Source of the DNA: Sphaerochaeta globosa str. Buddy
GTDB taxonomy: Bacteria; Spirochaetota; Spirochaetia; Sphaerochaetales; Sphaerochaetaceae
Length of the DNA: 64,000 nucleotides
Reading direction: 5' to 3'
Assembly: GCF_000190435.1 (NCBI RefSeq)
Contig: NC_015152.1
Location: forward strand, 874,458 to 938,457
Positions within the stretch are counted from its first letter, which is position 1. The number at the start of each line of letters is the position of its first letter. Position numbers and translations under genes: made by a program. Of this stretch, positions 1 to 8,230 are shown piece by piece. Below the pieces are notes generated by a model. It saw only the letters and a list, made by a program, of their open reading frames with translations. It made no database searches and was not told where the DNA came from.

Positions 1-443
1 CCGGCATAGTAGTCCACCTTGATGGCAGGCACAGCCTTACGAATTTCACTGAAGTCGGCAAGAATAAAGGACCGCATGTCCCTCGGGCTTACCACATCGG
101 TGATAAACGCACCTTCAGCCTCTCCCCAGATTATTTTCTGCTTGCCAATTCGTACATCCGCTGAATCCAGATAGAAATCAAAATAGGCCTCCGACAAATC
201 AAATTGCAGGGCTTTGTTGGGATTACTGTACAACACCGGGTGGAGCGTCAGCCGACCCAGATCAGAAGTGTGTTCATACACTATGTTCACCGTTTGTTCA
301 TGAACCGGCATATCCATGTTCTCCAAGCGCACTACAGCATAGTCACGAAGCATCCCGCTGAATGTACCGTCAGCAACGAGGGCAGAGAGGCTGGCCAGGA
401 TAAGCAACAGATAGGCGATGAGTATTTTTTGTTTGTTTCTCAT
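1..443 (-). CDS. Outer-membrane beta-barrel of the MMPL export cassette (partial, 3' end outside window)
   Basis: The first 147 codons are in the window. The protein starts with a hydrophobic signal peptide ending near ALVADG and continues with alternating polar and hydrophobic beta-type segments. Stretches such as DVRIGKQKIIWGEAEG resemble the DUF1302/alginate-export-like barrels that often accompany MMPL pumps and LolA-like proteins. It lies four bases downstream of the LolA-like gene, so it is probably the last gene of the tetR-MMPL-lolA operon. The expected role is the outer-membrane partner of the exporter. Family assignment rests on context and a short N-terminus only. Confidence 0.6.
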   Translation of the reverse strand, partial: MRNKQKILIAYLLLILASLSALVADGTFSGMLRDYAVVRLENMDMPVHEQTVNIVYEHTSDLGRLTLHPVLYSNPNKALQFDLSEAYFDFYLDSADVRIGKQKIIWGEAEGAFITDVVSPRDMRSFILADFSEIRKAVPAIKVDYYA

Positions 444-446
444 GAT

Positions 447-1235
447 TTACCCCCGTGGTCCCATTTTCATTTGTCGTTCAGTGAAAAAGTTGTCACCAAA
501 GTCTTGATTGAATGCAACCTCCTTCATCTGGATGCGGGTTGAAGTCTGTTTTTTCCAATCTTTCATGGTCATATCGGTGATTACATAGATGCCGTCGACT
601 TTCTCAAACGCTTCGATGCTCAGTGTCTTTCCTAACGTACCATCTTGGGTGTAGAACTCTTTTTTCAACCCAAACCATTCTCCTTCCACAACCCACGAGA
701 GGGTACGAGGATAGTCTTCATCCCCTTTTGCAATGCTTTGAACTACTAGTGTGGATGTTCCCTGTATCAGTTCCGTTCTCAGTACTGTATGGGTATCGAG
801 ATCCGGGTGGCGGCTACCCATGTCATCATAGGTGAAGTCCGATCCCATGAACGAGTCATTCTTGCTGTCCGAAGCGATGCGCTTGACCCGTTTCAGTGCA
901 GGCAGGTAGATATATTGTGCATCAGAGCGGCCATCCTCGTAGCTTAGACTCAAAAAACTGGTGTTGCGGACATCGCTAGGCGATAAAAAAAACATCAGCT
1001 TGCTCTCTACACCCTCGCTGTCCATCCTATATTGGACAATACTCCGTTCACGAACTGATCCCTTTGCATTGGTCAGCGTCATAACCAGATTTGCCCGCAT
1101 GGTATCACCGCTGTCGCGGTAATACACTTCCTGCATAACCTGTTCACCCGTATAGCTTGTGGCGTACAGTCCCGATATCCCAAGTACCAGCGCGATGACC
1201 AGTACAATGCTTTGGTGCCGTTTTTGTTTTCTCAT
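447..1235 (-). CDS. LolA-like outer membrane lipoprotein-sorting protein
   Basis: This 262-residue protein has an N-terminal signal peptide (basic MRKQKRHQ, then a hydrophobic core to about residue 26), so it is periplasmic. The body matches the LolA-like family found beside MMPL pumps: VMTLTNAKG near residue 50, YIYLPALKRVKRIAS near 110 and the characteristic SFMGSDFTYDDM near 128. The fold is expected to hold lipid or acyl chains and carry them towards the outer membrane. Its ATG overlaps the stop codon of the upstream MMPL gene (ATGA), implying translational coupling. The beta-barrel gene follows directly. Cargo is unknown. Confidence 0.8.
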   Translation of the reverse strand: MRKQKRHQSIVLVIALVLGISGLYATSYTGEQVMQEVYYRDSGDTMRANLVMTLTNAKGSVRERSIVQYRMDSEGVESKLMFFLSPSDVRNTSFLSLSYEDGRSDAQYIYLPALKRVKRIASDSKNDSFMGSDFTYDDMGSRHPDLDTHTVLRTELIQGTSTLVVQSIAKGDEDYPRTLSWVVEGEWFGLKKEFYTQDGTLGKTLSIEAFEKVDGIYVITDMTMKDWKKQTSTRIQMKEVAFNQDFGDNFFTERQMKMGPRG

Positions 1236-3541
1236 GTGATGCTCCTCTGTGAAATTTGATTGATGCGTTTCGGAAAGAGATGATTTGAACGATCGAGATA
1301 GTGAACCAGGACAACCAAGACGGTAAGCGTGCCTATGGCACTGGTTGCCATATTCAGGATGATTAAAGCTCCTACCTGCCTATTGGGAGGGAATACGCTG
1401 AACAGCAGGATGGCGAAGCCTCCCATGACGGCAATGGCATTAAAGATAATGGCTCGACCGGTATATACCAACGTCTCCATGGTTGCTTCCTCAAGGTTTT
1501 TCCCCGCAAGACGGGTATTTGTGTAGTGCTCAAGAAAGTGGATGGCGTAATCGACTCCGATACCGATGGCGATGCTGGTGATCAACGCGGTGGCGCTGCT
1601 CAGGGGAATATTGAGAATTCCCATGACAGCAAAGTTGACTACTGCCGTGATTGCAATGGGCACAGTACCGACAATGCCGACACGTACATTACGAAACAGC
1701 AGGGCCAAGAGGACAAAGATAATGCCGAATGAGATGATCAGACTGATGATTTGCCCTTCCAACAGCAGCTCACTGAAGACAAAGGTCTTGTACCCGGTTC
1801 CTGCATACCCAATGGTGATGTCAAGCGCTGTGAAGGCCGCTTGATAGGATTCGACGGTAGCAAGTACACCCTTGAGAACAGCGGAGCTGTCACTTTTTAG
1901 TTGCACCGTGATGTTTGCCTTGGAGTAGGTATAGTCTATGACTTGTTCGAGCGTTTGTGGGTCACCGGAGAATTCGTAGAGCAAGAGATATTGGCTGATA
2001 AGTTCTTGGGAGTCAGGAATGCTATACCCGTTTTCAGTGTCCTCCTCCATGACTTGATTCATTTGCTTTATAAACGTTGCCAAAGAAAGGGTATTGCCTA
2101 CGATGGAGTCTGATTCCAGTTCGGCTTGCATCCTGTCCATGGTTTGCAACACGGTTGGGTCCTTGAAGATGTCCTCTCGTTCGGAGGAAAGTATGATATT
2201 CAAGGTGGAGGTGCCGCCAAACTTTGCATTCACATACTGGTCAGTCTCTACGATGGGACTGTCCTTTTCAAAATTTGCCAGAAAGCTTGTGTCGATCCAG
2301 ACTTTGCTGGTTCCCCAGATGCCAACGACAAGAATGATTACAGACAGTACCACAATGAATTTCGGCCGTTGCATGATTACACCATTGAGTCTGGTCATCG
2401 CAGAAGGTTTTGTCAGGTTCTGTTGTTTCTGCTTGTACTTGGGTATGCCCAAAAGATGAATGGAAGCTGGAAACAGCAAGAGTGAGAGGACCATTTCACC
2501 CAGTACTCCGATGGCGGCAAAGAGTCCAAAATACCGTACGGGGAGAACTTGGCTGCTCATCAGGGCAACAAAGCCGATGGCGGTGGTGAGTGCAGTCATG
2601 AAAATGGGTCTGATCATCTGCCTTACTGCTTCTCTTGCAAGCTCATCCTTGCCGATATTTGGAAAGTCAGTGCTCAGGTGATGGATCGTGTTGTGCATGT
2701 GGATGCCATAGGCAACTCCAATTGCTATCAACATGACTGGAATCATGGTATCCACTGCGTAAATGGGTATGTGAAAGAGTGTCATGGTGCCAAATGCGAG
2801 CAATGTCCCAAAAAGGACAATGACCATGTTCAGTACCGTGTCCCTGATAGAGCGGAGCAAGAAATAGAGCAGAAGGATCATGGTAAGAATGACCAGGGGA
2901 AACATGATGGCCATGTCTTTCGGCCCTAGTTCTGCCAGGGAGCCCTCAATAATCGGTCTTCCTGCAATTCTCAAGGTCTGTGGGCCTTCCCACTGACCAA
3001 TCCAAGTGAGCAAGTCTTTTTGCAAGGTTTTCGTGTCAGCGTCTTTGGTCAGCTCGGCAATAATGAGTGTAGCGGTACCATCCTTGCTCACATTGCGACC
3101 GTAGATCATGGGATTGGCTTCTACATCGGCCTCCAGCGTGCTGAGTGCTTTCTCACTCGTGCTTCCTGTAAAGAACGGTTCAACTTCCAGGAATCCGTCG
3201 GCACTCTGGATATTGTTGGCGGTAGTCAGAGAGATTACGTTTTCAAAAGCATCGAAGTCCTGTTGCAAGCCGTTTGTGATGGCCTCAATCTTCTCAATCG
3301 TGGCTGCGTTGTAAATTCCCCGTTTGTCTTCAAGCACGATGAGAATCGCATCTCCAATACCAAAAAGTTGCTCGGAGTCATCGCTTGCAACGAATGCAGG
3401 ATGAGTCTTTGGCATGTACTCGGTAAGGTCGGTTTCCAGACTTGCTGAATTGAAGATTGAGACAGCAAACAGGATCGAAAGCATAAGAAGTCCCAGAAGC
3501 AAAGCATAGGGGCGCTTTGCCAGAGCTAAGATGAATTTCAT
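1232..3541 (-). CDS. RND-superfamily exporter, MMPL/HAE3 type
   Basis: This 769-residue inner-membrane protein has the duplicated RND layout: one N-terminal membrane helix (about 12-30), a large periplasmic loop, a block of five helices (about 210-365), then a second helix-loop-five-helix repeat reaching the C-terminus. The segment IAIGVAYGIHMHNTIHHL, and its counterpart IAIGIGVDYAIHFLEHY in the second half, are typical of MMPL/SSD-containing transporters. These proton-driven pumps move lipids or hydrophobic compounds. GGAGG sits 5 bases before the ATG. A probable TetR operator lies just upstream, and the LolA-like gene overlaps its stop. Substrate not inferable. Confidence 0.85.
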   Translation of the reverse strand: MKFILALAKRPYALLLGLLMLSILFAVSIFNSASLETDLTEYMPKTHPAFVASDDSEQLFGIGDAILIVLEDKRGIYNAATIEKIEAITNGLQQDFDAFENVISLTTANNIQSADGFLEVEPFFTGSTSEKALSTLEADVEANPMIYGRNVSKDGTATLIIAELTKDADTKTLQKDLLTWIGQWEGPQTLRIAGRPIIEGSLAELGPKDMAIMFPLVILTMILLLYFLLRSIRDTVLNMVIVLFGTLLAFGTMTLFHIPIYAVDTMIPVMLIAIGVAYGIHMHNTIHHLSTDFPNIGKDELAREAVRQMIRPIFMTALTTAIGFVALMSSQVLPVRYFGLFAAIGVLGEMVLSLLLFPASIHLLGIPKYKQKQQNLTKPSAMTRLNGVIMQRPKFIVVLSVIILVVGIWGTSKVWIDTSFLANFEKDSPIVETDQYVNAKFGGTSTLNIILSSEREDIFKDPTVLQTMDRMQAELESDSIVGNTLSLATFIKQMNQVMEEDTENGYSIPDSQELISQYLLLYEFSGDPQTLEQVIDYTYSKANITVQLKSDSSAVLKGVLATVESYQAAFTALDITIGYAGTGYKTFVFSELLLEGQIISLIISFGIIFVLLALLFRNVRVGIVGTVPIAITAVVNFAVMGILNIPLSSATALITSIAIGIGVDYAIHFLEHYTNTRLAGKNLEEATMETLVYTGRAIIFNAIAVMGGFAILLFSVFPPNRQVGALIILNMATSAIGTLTVLVVLVHYLDRSNHLFPKRINQISQRSIT

Positions 3542-3554
3542 GTATCCTCCAAAA

Positions 3555-3570
3555 GTTAACGTTTACTTAC
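3555..3570 (-). promoter_or_regulatory. Probable TetR operator in front of the MMPL operon
   Basis: The 16-mer GTTAACGTTTACTTAC matches the site in front of tetR (4210-4225, GTTAACGATGACTAAC) at 13 of 16 positions. It has the spaced GTTA...TWAC half-sites usual for TetR-family operators. It ends 13 bases before the MMPL start codon, immediately upstream of the ribosome-binding site. A possible -35 (TTGTCT on the minus strand, 3583-3578) lies upstream, so binding here should block transcription. Confidence 0.6.
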
Positions 3571-3610
3571 TTATTGCAGACAAAGAATTGATTCCTCGTG
3601 CACTGTTCGA

Positions 3611-4192
3611 TTAACTCAAATTGAACAGAATGACCAGACTGTTCGCAATCGGGGTAGCTTGGTTGATGAGACTGGTATGCGCTTTTTGCAAGTGCCACCT
3701 GGAGACGGAAAGACGAATGGAGCCAAACGTGATGATTGCAAGTTGCTGGGGTTCAAGATCAGCTCGGCAGGATCCAGATTTGATCGCTTTCTGATAAAAC
3801 AGGACAAGACGAGACAGATTACCCTCCATAAGGGCGAGCAGTTCGCTTTGCAACTGTGGATCCACGTTAAAGGTTTCTTCCGCGAATAGCATAAGGGTGA
3901 AGGCGGAATTATGCTCCAATAAGCTGAAGAGTCCTGAAAGAAACGAAAGCAATGATTCGGAAAAGGATGCATCCGCATTGAGCAATGTTTCAAATCTGGG
4001 GGAGAGTATCTCATTGAGATGCGTGAGGATGGCTTTGAGAAGTTCATGTTTGCTTTCGAAATGGCGGTACACTGCTGCCTCACTGACGCCGATTGCCGAT
4101 GCAACATTCCTGATGGTAAGTTTTTGGATGCCCTCTGTAGCGGTGAGTTTGATAGCAGCCTCAATCAATTCCAGTTGCCTTGGTGTTTGCAT
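3611..4192 (-). CDS. TetR/AcrR family transcriptional regulator
   Basis: This 193-residue protein has an N-terminal helix-turn-helix of the TetR type: IRNVASAIGVSEAAVYRHFESKHELLKAIL at roughly residues 27-56 carries the diagnostic YRHF/KHEL pattern. The C-terminal part is helical and poorly conserved, as expected for the ligand-binding and dimer domain. GAGGAG precedes the ATG. It is encoded directly upstream of, and on the same strand as, the MMPL export operon, with 69 bases between. Matching operator-like sequences before both genes indicate autorepression and control of the pump. The inducer is unknown. Confidence 0.9.
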   Translation of the reverse strand: MQTPRQLELIEAAIKLTATEGIQKLTIRNVASAIGVSEAAVYRHFESKHELLKAILTHLNEILSPRFETLLNADASFSESLLSFLSGLFSLLEHNSAFTLMLFAEETFNVDPQLQSELLALMEGNLSRLVLFYQKAIKSGSCRADLEPQQLAIITFGSIRLSVSRWHLQKAHTSLINQATPIANSLVILFNLS

Positions 4193-4209
4193 GGCACTCT
4201 CCTCTGTAA

Positions 4210-4225
4210 GTTAACGATGACTAAC
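4210..4225 (-). promoter_or_regulatory. Probable TetR operator in front of tetR
   Basis: GTTAACGATGACTAAC has inverted half-sites GTTA and TAAC separated by eight bases, and matches the element at 3555-3570. It overlaps the -10 (TACGTT on the minus strand, 4228-4223) and expected transcription start of a tetR promoter whose -35 is TTGTCA (4251-4246, 17-base spacer). The tetR ATG is 17 bases downstream. This is the classic layout for autorepression. Confidence 0.6.
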
Positions 4226-4283
4226 GTACCTCTTTTCCATATCTTTGACAAGTAGCCATCGGACGTTTCTTGGAGAATTTTGC

Positions 4284-4312
4284 TTGCCATGCCGTCCCCG
4301 ACAAGGGATACT
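4284..4312 (+). promoter_or_regulatory. Possible promoter of the GH105-type hydrolase gene
   Basis: TTGCCA (4284-4289), a 17-base spacer and GATACT (4307-4312) form a reasonable vegetative promoter. Six bases separate the -10 from the in-frame ATG at 4319, so the transcript could be leaderless. If this promoter is used, upstream starts at 4280 (TTG) or 4289 (ATG) cannot be. Confidence 0.35.
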
Positions 4313-4318
4313 AGTACT

Positions 4319-6394
4319 ATGGACAGTGCAAAAAGTATGGCAAAAGCCAGTGAATTTCAGAGTGCAAAGGTTATTGTGGAGCGCTATCTCTCGCTGCATG
4401 CAGAAGGGTCCTATACTTATCGCCCCTTCATGAAGAAAGGTATCTACCGAGGCAAGGATTACCGCTATCATGCAGATCTGAAAGCATTGCTGCCGCAGGC
4501 TGCGCTGGGGACTTTTTCGTATATTTGGGGTACCTATGAAGCAGCAGACCAGATGAGTCTGCGTTTTGCCCTCATTCCCTACGGTCCGGTGAGAATCTAT
4601 GTAAACAATACGCTTGCCGCTCGAAGTGACATCTTCAGTGAGCGCTACCGCTCCAAGCAAATTTTTGACCTTCCTCTGCATAAAGGATTGAATGACCTGC
4701 TGTTGGTGTGTGAGAACACCAGCGGAGGGTTCGGCTGTGAGTTTGGTACCTGGGTGGGTAAACTCGATTACTACTTCCTCATGCCCTCACGTAATCCCTG
4801 TATGGAAGGTCTCTGGTATTCCGAGCCGCAGGAAGTCCCGCTTGAAAAAATTACGAGCGATACGTTGAACCAGCTTTCCTGGCTGCCTCATCTTCCTGAT
4901 TTCGCCTCTGAGCATCTGGACCTGCAGGAAGTTTTCCCCCAAGCCTCACACGATGACTGGGCTGTGGTGGCCACATCATTTTCTGTTGACAAGGACACAT
5001 GGTGCAACCTCGAATGTGATGCAGAGCTCTCCTTGGATGGGCAGTTGGTTGGAAGCTCGGTGGAAGTCTCATCCGGCGAACATACGTTGGTGCTGTATGC
5101 AAGGATAGGGAAGGGCGTGAGCATGAGTATCACGCAAGCCCAAAAAGGAACTCCCATTTCTATTCATCATCCGGTTCTTGGTTCAGAGGCTTCCTACCGC
5201 TATGCCATTTGTGGACCCTTTGCGGTACGCCCGCAGGGTTTTGCAATGCAGTTCACCAAGCCATTTTCCACCATGACCGGCCTCGATTTCTGGCACTTGG
5301 AGGGTGGCGATACCTATCTGAGGATGTACAACGACAATCCTTTGTTTGGTCATTGGAACTATCCATTGGGAGTCACGTTGTACGGTCTGGTGGAAACGGA
5401 GCGCATGTTCAAGGATTTTGACCCGGAATTGTCAGTACAGATTCATGCCTATCTGAAACGGCATATCCAAGCAAGCATCGATACCTATGACTATGCGATG
5501 TGGGATAAGGATACGCTTGGCGGTGCTACGGCGGTTCATCATTTGATGACCAGCCTCGACAGCCTCGATGACTGCGGCAGTTTTGGTTCGACGGTGCTGG
5601 AAATTGCCAAAGACCATGAGCTCTCATCGTATGAGAAGCTCATTGCGGTGGTGGGTGATCATATCTGTAGGACCCAGCCCCGCTTGGCCGATGGGACGTT
5701 CTTTCGAACCGGCCTGATGCATGAGTTCCATGAGAACACCCTGTGGGTCGATGACCTGTACATGTCCGTGCCATTTCTCTGCCGTTATGCCCGCTATGCA
5801 GCCAACGCGGAACACCTCGATGATGCCGCCCGCCAGTTCTTTGGTTTTGCCAAGTACCTCTACATGAGCGAGCAGCAGCTGATGAGTCATGTCTATGACT
5901 TTGACCGCAATATTGCCACAGGCATCCCCTGGGGCAGGGGAAACGGTTGGGCCCTCTTCAGCCTTTCGGAGCTTCTGATGGTGCTGCCTGTGACGCATCC
6001 GAAACGGACCCAGCTTATCGCTCTGTTCAGAAATCTCAGCGCCGGCTATCTGCGTCTGCAGGATGATAAGGGTATGTTCCATCAGGTGTTGAATATGAAA
6101 GAGAGCTATCAGGAGAGCAGTTGTACGGCAATGTTTGCTTGTGCCTTCTCCCGGGGTGTTCGACATGGTTGGTATGAGGATCCCCAGCCGTACCGGGATG
6201 GATGCATCAAAGCCTGTGAAGGGCTCAAAGAGATGGCCATCGATACCGATGGCCACGTCTGGGGTGTGTGCAGAGGTTCTGAGTTCTCCTGCTCCAAGCA
6301 CTATTATGCCCAGGAGCTGTTGCCCCGCCTGGATGATACCCACGGAATCGGCATCATCCTGCTCGCTTTGTGCGATCGGATGAAGCTCGACTAG
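4319..6394 (+). CDS. GH105/GH88-type unsaturated uronyl hydrolase with an N-terminal extension
   Basis: The C-terminal ~380 residues match the GH88/GH105 (YteR-like) alpha/alpha-barrel. WVDDLYMSVPFL contains the probable catalytic aspartate, and PWGRGNGWALFSLSELL is the conserved glycine-tryptophan motif. Such enzymes hydrate the 4,5-unsaturated uronic acid left by polysaccharide lyases and release it. The protein is about 690 residues against ~370 for YteR. The first ~290 residues look like beta-sandwich domains, perhaps for substrate recognition. No signal peptide, so cytoplasmic. Start is uncertain: ATG 4319 (after AAGGGA, or leaderless), ATG 4289 or TTG 4280. It converges on the ABC permease gene at 6391, and the two stop codons share one CTAG. 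Confidence 0.75.
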   Translation: MDSAKSMAKASEFQSAKVIVERYLSLHAEGSYTYRPFMKKGIYRGKDYRYHADLKALLPQAALGTFSYIWGTYEAADQMSLRFALIPYGPVRIYVNNTLAARSDIFSERYRSKQIFDLPLHKGLNDLLLVCENTSGGFGCEFGTWVGKLDYYFLMPSRNPCMEGLWYSEPQEVPLEKITSDTLNQLSWLPHLPDFASEHLDLQEVFPQASHDDWAVVATSFSVDKDTWCNLECDAELSLDGQLVGSSVEVSSGEHTLVLYARIGKGVSMSITQAQKGTPISIHHPVLGSEASYRYAICGPFAVRPQGFAMQFTKPFSTMTGLDFWHLEGGDTYLRMYNDNPLFGHWNYPLGVTLYGLVETERMFKDFDPELSVQIHAYLKRHIQASIDTYDYAMWDKDTLGGATAVHHLMTSLDSLDDCGSFGSTVLEIAKDHELSSYEKLIAVVGDHICRTQPRLADGTFFRTGLMHEFHENTLWVDDLYMSVPFLCRYARYAANAEHLDDAARQFFGFAKYLYMSEQQLMSHVYDFDRNIATGIPWGRGNGWALFSLSELLMVLPVTHPKRTQLIALFRNLSAGYLRLQDDKGMFHQVLNMKESYQESSCTAMFACAFSRGVRHGWYEDPQPYRDGCIKACEGLKEMAIDTDGHVWGVCRGSEFSCSKHYYAQELLPRLDDTHGIGIILLALCDRMKLD

Positions 6395-7239
6395 CCTTTC
6401 AGTCCGGTAGTTACCAAGCCCTGGACAATATACTTCTGGAAAATCAGGAAAATGACGAGAACCGGAAGCAGGGTAAGCGTCCCCATGGCAAAGATGGCCG
6501 ACCAGTCGGTGGAATTCATGGGGTCGCTGAACATGCGAAGAGCAAGCGAGACGGTAAACAACCGGGGCTTGTTCAAAAAGAGCAACGGACCCAAAAAATC
6601 ATCCCAACGCCAATAGAAACTGAAAATCGTACTGGTGATGACCGCAGGTTTGATCAGGGGGAACAAAATCCTGGAATAGATCATGAAGCGGTTGCAGCCG
6701 TCGATTTTTGCTGAATCGTCCAGCTCATAGGGAATCTGGCGTATGAACTGCACCATGAGGAAAATGAAGAAGGGCAGTCCTGCAAACTGGGGGATGATCA
6801 AGGGCTTGAAGCTGTTGATCCATCCGAGCTTGTGGAAAATGATGAACTGAGGGACCATGACCACCTGATACGGAACCATCATGGTCATGAACATGCAACC
6901 ATACCAGAATGTGCGTCCTCTGAAGGGCACCCGGGCAAAGCCGTAGGCAACCAGGGAAGAAGCGATCACAGATCCAATGGTAGAGAGGATGGTGTAGTAG
7001 AATGAGTTATAGAAAAAGGTGGTGAAGGTTACTGAGTTGTTGAACTTCCATCCACGGGCATAGTTCTCAAAGTGGAATGTTTTTGGGATCAGTGAAGTGG
7101 AGTTGAAAATCTCTGCATTGTCCTTGAATGAGTTGGAGACCATCCAGAGGATTGGATAGAGCATGATGAAGCCCAGCAGAATCACCACGATGTGGAAAAC
7201 CACCTGCCCGAGCATGTGTTTGATTTTATAGTTCGTCAT
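6391..7239 (-). CDS. Carbohydrate ABC transporter permease (MalG/AraQ type)
   Basis: A 282-residue inner-membrane protein with about six helices and the EAA-type loop (LDDSAKIDGCNRFMIYSRILFPLIKPA) that docks the ATPase. It is the second permease of a CUT1 sugar importer. The start was set at the ATG preceded by AGGAGG on the minus strand (7258-7248), not an in-frame upstream codon, giving a start just inside the stop region of the first permease gene and tight coupling. No ATPase is encoded in this operon; the MsmK/UgpC-type protein at 37764-38858 is a candidate. The substrate is probably an oligosaccharide, given the GH105-type neighbour. Confidence 0.88.
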   Translation of the reverse strand: MTNYKIKHMLGQVVFHIVVILLGFIMLYPILWMVSNSFKDNAEIFNSTSLIPKTFHFENYARGWKFNNSVTFTTFFYNSFYYTILSTIGSVIASSLVAYGFARVPFRGRTFWYGCMFMTMMVPYQVVMVPQFIIFHKLGWINSFKPLIIPQFAGLPFFIFLMVQFIRQIPYELDDSAKIDGCNRFMIYSRILFPLIKPAVITSTIFSFYWRWDDFLGPLLFLNKPRLFTVSLALRMFSDPMNSTDWSAIFAMGTLTLLPVLVIFLIFQKYIVQGLVTTGLKG

Positions 7240-7240
7240 C

Positions 7241-8155
7241 TTATTTGCCCTCCTTTGCTTCATAGAAGACCCAGGAGCTGGAGGTCTTGAAGACGATGCC
7301 GGTCATCACGCCGATGATGAGTACCAAGACCCATGCCATGGCGCTGCTGTAGCCCATGTTGTAGTACTTGAAAGCCCGCTGGTAGAGATACAGTGCATAT
7401 ACCAGCGTTGAGTTCAGCGGGTCTCCCGTACCACCGGAGACCACGAAGGCCTGGGTGAAGACGGTAAAGCCGTTGATCAGCTGCATGACCAGGTTGAAGA
7501 AGAGAACCGGAGTGATTTGGGGAACGGTGATATTGAGGAACTTCCTGAAAGAGCCGGCTCCATCAATGGATGCAGCTTCATACAGTTCCCTGGGAATCTG
7601 ACGCAGTCCAGCCAGGAAAATCAGCATGGACGAACCAAATTGCCAGATTGCAAGGATGATGAGCGTCCAGATTGCGGTATCGGGGTTGCCGATCCACGAA
7701 CTCTGGGTGATGATACCGATTTTTGCAAGGGCTGCGTTCAGCGCCCCATCGGCCATAAAGAGCCTGCGCCACATCACCGCTATTGCAATCGAACCACCCA
7801 CGAGGGAGGGCACATAGTAGATTGCCTGATAGAAACGTATGGCACGCGTGCCGCGGTTGAAGAGCATTGCGACAAAGAATGCGAAAATCAGACGAAGAGG
7901 GACGGATACAAACGCATAGAAGAAGGTGACTTTCAAGGATTGCCAAAAGAGGTGGTCACCTGCCATTCTCCTGAAGTTTTCCAAACCGTTGAAGACCGGC
8001 TCTCCGAGGATGTCATAGTCTGTGAATGAATAATAGAGAGAGAAGAGGATCGGTATGATGGAAAAAGCTACGAATCCAAGCAACCAAGGGCTGATGAATG
8101 CGTACCCTGCAGCATCTTCCATCAAAGCTCGGGTGCGTTTGTTGATATGCTTCAT
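7241..8155 (-). CDS. Carbohydrate ABC transporter permease (MalF/UgpA type)
   Basis: A 304-residue membrane protein with six predicted helices beginning at AGYAFISPWLLGF and the EAA motif YEAASIDGAGSFRKFLNITVPQITPV. It pairs with the MalG-type permease just downstream. AAGGAG five bases before the ATG at 8155 decides the start. It lies downstream of the binding-protein gene across a short gap that contains a strong hairpin (8187-8212). Substrate unknown; context suggests uronic-acid oligosaccharides from pectin-like polymers. Confidence 0.88.
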   Translation of the reverse strand: MKHINKRTRALMEDAAGYAFISPWLLGFVAFSIIPILFSLYYSFTDYDILGEPVFNGLENFRRMAGDHLFWQSLKVTFFYAFVSVPLRLIFAFFVAMLFNRGTRAIRFYQAIYYVPSLVGGSIAIAVMWRRLFMADGALNAALAKIGIITQSSWIGNPDTAIWTLIILAIWQFGSSMLIFLAGLRQIPRELYEAASIDGAGSFRKFLNITVPQITPVLFFNLVMQLINGFTVFTQAFVVSGGTGDPLNSTLVYALYLYQRAFKYYNMGYSSAMAWVLVLIIGVMTGIVFKTSSSWVFYEAKEGK

Positions 8156-8186
8156 GGAAACTCCTTGAACAGTGGCAAGGTATACA

Positions 8187-8212
8187 GGGAGACCTGCGTT
8201 TGCAGGCCTCCC
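8187..8212 (-). promoter_or_regulatory. Intercistronic hairpin between binding protein and permease
   Basis: On the minus-strand RNA GGGAGGCCUGC pairs with GCAGGUCUCCC across a four-base loop. The only non-Watson-Crick pair is G-U in this orientation and would be A-C on the other strand, so the structure belongs to the minus-strand transcript. No U-tract follows. Hairpins here typically protect binding-protein mRNA or reduce downstream permease expression. Confidence 0.6.
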
Positions 8213-8230
8213 ATCCATAGTGAGGGGTAG

